From positions 33,301 through 97,300 of the forward strand of contig JAGALZ010000010.1 of the NCBI GenBank assembly GCA_017848055.1: a DNA stretch of 64,000 bases, written 5' to 3'. This document shows positions 61,135-64,000 of the stretch, piece after piece. The notes beneath the pieces were generated by a model. The model saw only the letters and a program-made list of their open reading frames with translations. It was not told the DNA's origin and made no database searches. The first letter of the stretch is position 1; every line of letters begins with the position of its first letter. Position numbers and translations under genes: made by a program. The stretch is from Oscillospiraceae bacterium (GTDB lineage: Bacteria > Bacillota > Clostridia > Oscillospirales > Ruminococcaceae).

Positions 61135-62226
61135 TTACTTTTTCCCTGATAATCTGTCAAGCATATCCCATACACCAAGCATGTACATTATACCGAGCGC
61201 CCTGTCATAAAGACCGTATCCCGGGCGGACATTTCCCGGGCCTTCACCCCAGAGATGGCGGCCGTGGTCTGGGCGGATGTAGCCTTCAAATCCGCAGTCG
61301 TGGTATGCCCTAAGAATCTCAATAATACCCGTATCACCGTCGCAGTCACGATGGCTTGCCTCGGAAAAATCGCCGTTTTCGAAGTGCTTTACGTTTCTTA
61401 CGTGAGCAAATGCGATTCTGTCGCAGTGCTTTCTTACAATCTGTGCAACGTTGTTTTCAAGGTTTGCTCCGAGTGAACCCGAACAAAGCGTCAGACAGTT
61501 GCACGGATGGTCTACCATCTTAAGGAATCTGTCAATATTCTCTTCGTTCACAAGAAGCCTCGGAAGTCCGAAAATATCCCACGGCGGGTCATCCATGTGA
61601 ATAGCCATTTTAATGTCGCACTCTTCGCATACGGGCATAATAGCCTCAAGGAAGTACTTCAGATTTGCCCATAGCTTTTCGTGGTCAACGCCCTCGTATT
61701 CCTTGAAAAGCCTGTCAAGGTCAGCCATTCTTTCAGGCTCCCAGCCTGGGAAAGACATGTTGTACTTTTCGGTAAAGCCTAAAATGTACTGCGCCATAGC
61801 GTTGTAGTCGTTTTGAATCATATCCTTTTTATAGAAAAGGGCAGTGGAGCCGTCGCCGACCGGGTGGAAAAGGTCGGAACGTGTCCAGTCGAAAATAGGC
61901 ATAAAGTTGTAGCAGATTACCTTTACTCCGAACTTGGAAAGATTTCTTATCGTCTGCTTGTAGTTTTCAATGTACATATCTCTTGAAGGCTTTCCGATTT
62001 TTATGTCATCGTGAACATTGACCGACTCAACAACGTCCATATTGAAGCCGTATTCATCGAGCTGACTTTTTACCTTCGCAATTTCCTCTACCTGCCAGAC
62101 TTCGCCCGGCATTTTGTTGTGAAGTGCCCATACAATGCTCGTAACACCCGGAATCTGCTTTATGTCGCTAAGCTTTATGTTGTCGTTTCCTTCGCCGTAC
62201 CAGCGAAAACCCATCTGCATTGGCAT
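61135..62226 (-). CDS. uxuA: Mannonate dehydratase
   Basis: Dehydrates D-mannonate to 2-keto-3-deoxygluconate. The 363-residue xylose-isomerase-like barrel starts QMGFRWYGEGND, a strong UxuA signature. It has MAIHMDDPPWDIFGLPR (about 207-223), LTLCSGSLG, FAHVRNVKHF and YIRPDHGRHLWGE, which hold the metal-binding Cys/His/Asp residues. It starts 15 bases after the uxaC stop, and the SDR gene follows 15 bases on. Confidence 0.97.
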   Translation of the reverse strand: MPMQMGFRWYGEGNDNIKLSDIKQIPGVTSIVWALHNKMPGEVWQVEEIAKVKSQLDEYGFNMDVVESVNVHDDIKIGKPSRDMYIENYKQTIRNLSKFGVKVICYNFMPIFDWTRSDLFHPVGDGSTALFYKKDMIQNDYNAMAQYILGFTEKYNMSFPGWEPERMADLDRLFKEYEGVDHEKLWANLKYFLEAIMPVCEECDIKMAIHMDDPPWDIFGLPRLLVNEENIDRFLKMVDHPCNCLTLCSGSLGANLENNVAQIVRKHCDRIAFAHVRNVKHFENGDFSEASHRDCDGDTGIIEILRAYHDCGFEGYIRPDHGRHLWGEGPGNVRPGYGLYDRALGIMYMLGVWDMLDRLSGKK

Positions 62227-62241
62227 ATAAATTTTCCTTTC

Positions 62242-63651
62242 TTATTTTGCGGTAATGTTGAAATAAGTCTGAGCATTGTCGTGGCAGATTCCCTTGACAA
62301 TCATACCCAACGTATCGAAATCAGCAGGGTATTCACCGTTTTCGACCCACTGACCTAAAAGCTCGCAGAGTATCCTGCGAAAGTATTCGTGTCTTGTGTA
62401 GCTGAGAAAGCTTCTCGAGTCTGTCAGCATGCCGATAAAGTTACCGAGTATGCTCAGATTTGCAAGTGAAATCAGTTGCTCCTTCATGCCCTGAAGATTG
62501 TCGTTGAACCACCATGCACTTCCGTGCTGAAGCTTTCCTGCAATCTCTGTGCCCTGATATGAGCCGATGAGTGAGTCAATGAAGCTGTTGTCAGAAGCGT
62601 CAAGGCTGTAGATGATTGTCTTAGGCAAAGAGCCTTCCTCAAATAATCTGTTGAGCAAAAGAGCAAGTTTGTTGCTTCCGTTGTCAGGGCCTATGCAATC
62701 AAAGCCCGTGTCAGGGCCGAGAAGTGAAAACATTTTTCGGTTAGGGTTTCGCATACAGTTGTAGTGAAGCTGCATCGCCCAACCGATTTGAGCGTACTTT
62801 CTTGCACACAAAAGCAGAAAATGTGTCTTGAAGCACTCAGCCTCAAGAGCTGTAACTGCTTCTCCGCCGAGAGCTTTTGACATAATTTCTTCAAGCTCTT
62901 CAGCCGAAGCCTCAGCGTATACCATGTGGTCAAGACCATGGTCACTTGCCTTGCAACCCGATTCATTAAAGAAGTCGATTCTCTGTAAAAGTGCCTGTTC
63001 AAGTGTCTTGATGCTGTCAATTTTTATTCCGCAAACCTCTGAGAGTGTGCAGATGTATTCTCTCCAGCCGTTTTTGTCAATGCCGAGTGCCTTGTCAGGA
63101 CGGAAGGAAGGCGCAACAATCGTCTCGAAGCTGCCGTCTTCCATGAGCTTTCTGTGCCACTCAAGATTGTCTGTCGGGTCATCTGTAGTCCCTATGAACT
63201 GAACGTTCGATTTTTCAATTATTCCACGTACACCCATATCGTCTTCTTTGAGCATCTTTTCAGTGAGAGTCCATACCTCGTGAGCGGTCTTTTCGTTCAG
63301 AACACCCGTGTAACCGAAGTATTCCTTAAGCTCAAGATGACACCAGTGATACATCGGATTTCCGATTGCCTTAGGAAGAACAGATGCAAACTTCATAAAC
63401 TTTTCGTAGTCGGAAGCTCCGCCGGTAATGTAGTATTCATCAATTCCGTCCGACCTCATAAGTCGCCATTTGTAGTGGTCACCCGAAAGCCAGATGTCTG
63501 TAATATTCTTAAAATGCTTGTCTTCCCAAATCTCCTTGGGGCTGACGTGACAGTGATAGTCAATTATCGGACAGCCTGCCGCATAATCGTGATATAGCTG
63601 TCTTGCGGTGTCGGTCGAAAGAAGAAAATCTTTATCCATAAATGCCTTCAT
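62242..63651 (-). CDS. uxaC: Glucuronate isomerase
   Basis: Isomerises D-glucuronate to D-fructuronate, or galacturonate to tagaturonate. The protein has 469 residues from the ATG at 63651, about 10 bases after AAGGAG; an in-frame GTG at 63660 is too close to that site. The metal motif DYHCHVSPKEIW lies near residue 27, LLSTDTARQLYH precedes it, and DSRSFLSYTRHEYFRRILC is near residue 420. It heads the five-gene uronate operon. No uronate transporter or tagaturonate reductase gene is in the window. Confidence 0.96.
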   Translation of the reverse strand: MKAFMDKDFLLSTDTARQLYHDYAAGCPIIDYHCHVSPKEIWEDKHFKNITDIWLSGDHYKWRLMRSDGIDEYYITGGASDYEKFMKFASVLPKAIGNPMYHWCHLELKEYFGYTGVLNEKTAHEVWTLTEKMLKEDDMGVRGIIEKSNVQFIGTTDDPTDNLEWHRKLMEDGSFETIVAPSFRPDKALGIDKNGWREYICTLSEVCGIKIDSIKTLEQALLQRIDFFNESGCKASDHGLDHMVYAEASAEELEEIMSKALGGEAVTALEAECFKTHFLLLCARKYAQIGWAMQLHYNCMRNPNRKMFSLLGPDTGFDCIGPDNGSNKLALLLNRLFEEGSLPKTIIYSLDASDNSFIDSLIGSYQGTEIAGKLQHGSAWWFNDNLQGMKEQLISLANLSILGNFIGMLTDSRSFLSYTRHEYFRRILCELLGQWVENGEYPADFDTLGMIVKGICHDNAQTYFNITAK

Positions 63652-63679
63652 AGTAGCCACGCTCCTTCGTTATGCTTTT

Positions 63680-63708
63680 ATTGTAGCACAACATAATTTG
63701 CATTTCCA
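63680..63708 (-). promoter_or_regulatory. Promoter of the uxaC-kdgK operon
   Basis: On the minus strand, TGGAAA (63708-63703), 17 bases, TACAAT (63685-63680). The geometry is the same as at 57587-57615, and the weak -35 lies within the shared operator. Confidence 0.75.
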
Positions 63709-63746
63709 TTGCTAATTTAAGCAAAATATATTGCAAATTCACGCAT
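63687..63746. promoter_or_regulatory. Shared uronate operator, copy 2
   Basis: Matches 57594-57653 at 55 of 60 positions without gaps, including the inverted arms AATTTGCA and TGCAAATT. Here no divergent -10 box follows, so it serves only the minus-strand operon. Confidence 0.8.
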
Positions 63747-63821
63747 ATATGTCTGCTGATAAATAAGGTATCGTACGGCAACTGTGTCATTACAATATCA
63801 CAGCGTGAAGTCCTTCTTCGC

Positions 63822-63850
63822 TTGACAAATTGACGCTTAGGTTGTATAAT
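63822..63850 (+). promoter_or_regulatory. Perfect sigma-A promoter of the tRNA-like sequence
   Basis: TTGACA (63822-63827), 17 bases, TATAAT (63845-63850). The expected start is about 63857, roughly 16 bases before the tRNA-like sequence. Confidence 0.85.
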
Positions 63851-63872
63851 GTTTAAGTTGTAATAATAAGTT

Positions 63873-63927
63873 GCTAGTGTAGCACAGTAGGTAGTGCAGC
63901 TCATTCGTAATGAGCAGGTCGTGGGTT
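63873..63927 (+). tRNA. Truncated tRNA-Thr (anticodon CGT)-like sequence
   Basis: A tRNA 5' portion is clear: acceptor GCTAGTG, TA, D-arm GCAC-AGTAGGTA-GTGC, anticodon arm GCTCA-TTCGTAA-TGAGC (anticodon CGT, Thr), variable loop AGGTC and the 5' T-stem GTGGG. The expected TTCRANN-CCCAC and acceptor 3' arm do not follow. Instead the sequence continues TTGTCGGTAAAGCGACATCAC, with its own small TGTCG/CGACA hairpin. No CACTAGC occurs in the rest of the window. GCTGGTGTAG, a possible start of another tRNA, lies at 63991-64000. Confidence 0.6.
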
Positions 63928-64000
63928 GTCGGTAAAGCGACATCACAACGGACACCGCAAGCCTTGCAAAATTAAAACTGAATACAAAATGCTGGTGTAG

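Overview
The window looks like chromosomal DNA of an anaerobic, low-to-mid GC, Gram-positive Clostridia member, most likely Oscillospirales/Ruminococcus-like. The evidence is SpoIIID and SpoVB-type genes, a T-box leader, a glycine riboswitch, lipoboxes, rubrerythrin, AGGAGG ribosome sites and sigma-A promoters of the TTGACA-17-TATAAT type. Species is not decided from sequence. Gene density is high and nearly all genes are intact housekeeping or metabolic genes. No CRISPR array, transposase, integrase or phage gene was seen.

Layout. 1-7.5 kb: an unknown partial gene, a membrane protein, then a complete phosphate module pstS-pstC-pstA-pstB-phoU followed by a PhoB/PhoR-type two-component pair. 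7.6-9.9 kb: a 57-residue protein, a cation/proton antiporter and trmL. 10-14.8 kb: lower glycolysis (pgk, tpiA, gpmI) with an unknown membrane protein. 14.8-16.7 kb: a tandem glycine riboswitch with its terminator in front of an AGCS amino-acid/sodium symporter. 17-22 kb: a MinD-like ATPase, a methylglyoxal synthase homologue lacking the expected catalytic Asp, then a T-box controlled hisS-orf-aspS operon. 22-26.6 kb: a papain-like NlpC/P60-type protein, an MFS transporter, guaB and a D,D-carboxypeptidase. 26.8-32.3 kb: a chemosensory operon cheA-cheW-cheR-cheB-cheW-GNAT without receptor or CheY. 32.3-37.4 kb: tRNA-Thr(GGT) with a duplicated 3' end, an unknown membrane protein, and a large lipoprotein with three lamin-tail-like domains and a CotH kinase domain. 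37.5-42 kb: valS, a long imperfect palindrome, and aspartate kinase. 42.2-46.2 kb: an ABM protein, rqcP, HU, mazG and a SpoVB-like flippase (an order recalling the Bacillus yabM-yabN-yabO cluster), then divergent spoIIID. 46.2-51 kb: glycogen phosphorylase, a PTS permease of domain order A-C-B, and an HPr lacking Ser46. 51-55.4 kb: a second AGCS symporter, thioredoxin reductase, a rubrerythrin with rubredoxin at both ends, an MBL-fold protein and thioredoxin. 55.6-63.7 kb: a hexuronate catabolism locus.

How the genes work together. The last locus encodes every step from glucuronate to pyruvate and glyceraldehyde 3-phosphate: UxaC, an SDR mannonate oxidoreductase, UxuA, KdgK and Eda. Beside it lie an oxidoreductase/isomerase pair and a divergent AraC regulator. 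A 60-bp sequence, 55/60 identical at the two sites, covers the promoters of both minus-strand operons and is the best candidate for the regulator's operator. The window ends in a tRNA-Thr(CGT)-like sequence that has a consensus promoter but no 3' half.

No wholly new multi-gene system could be demonstrated. The observations most worth following are the shared uronate operator, the glgP-PTS-HPr(K46) operon, the D-to-G methylglyoxal synthase, the chemosensory operon without receptors, the rubrerythrin layout, the palindrome at 40.45-40.68 kb, and the two unusual tRNA-Thr loci.
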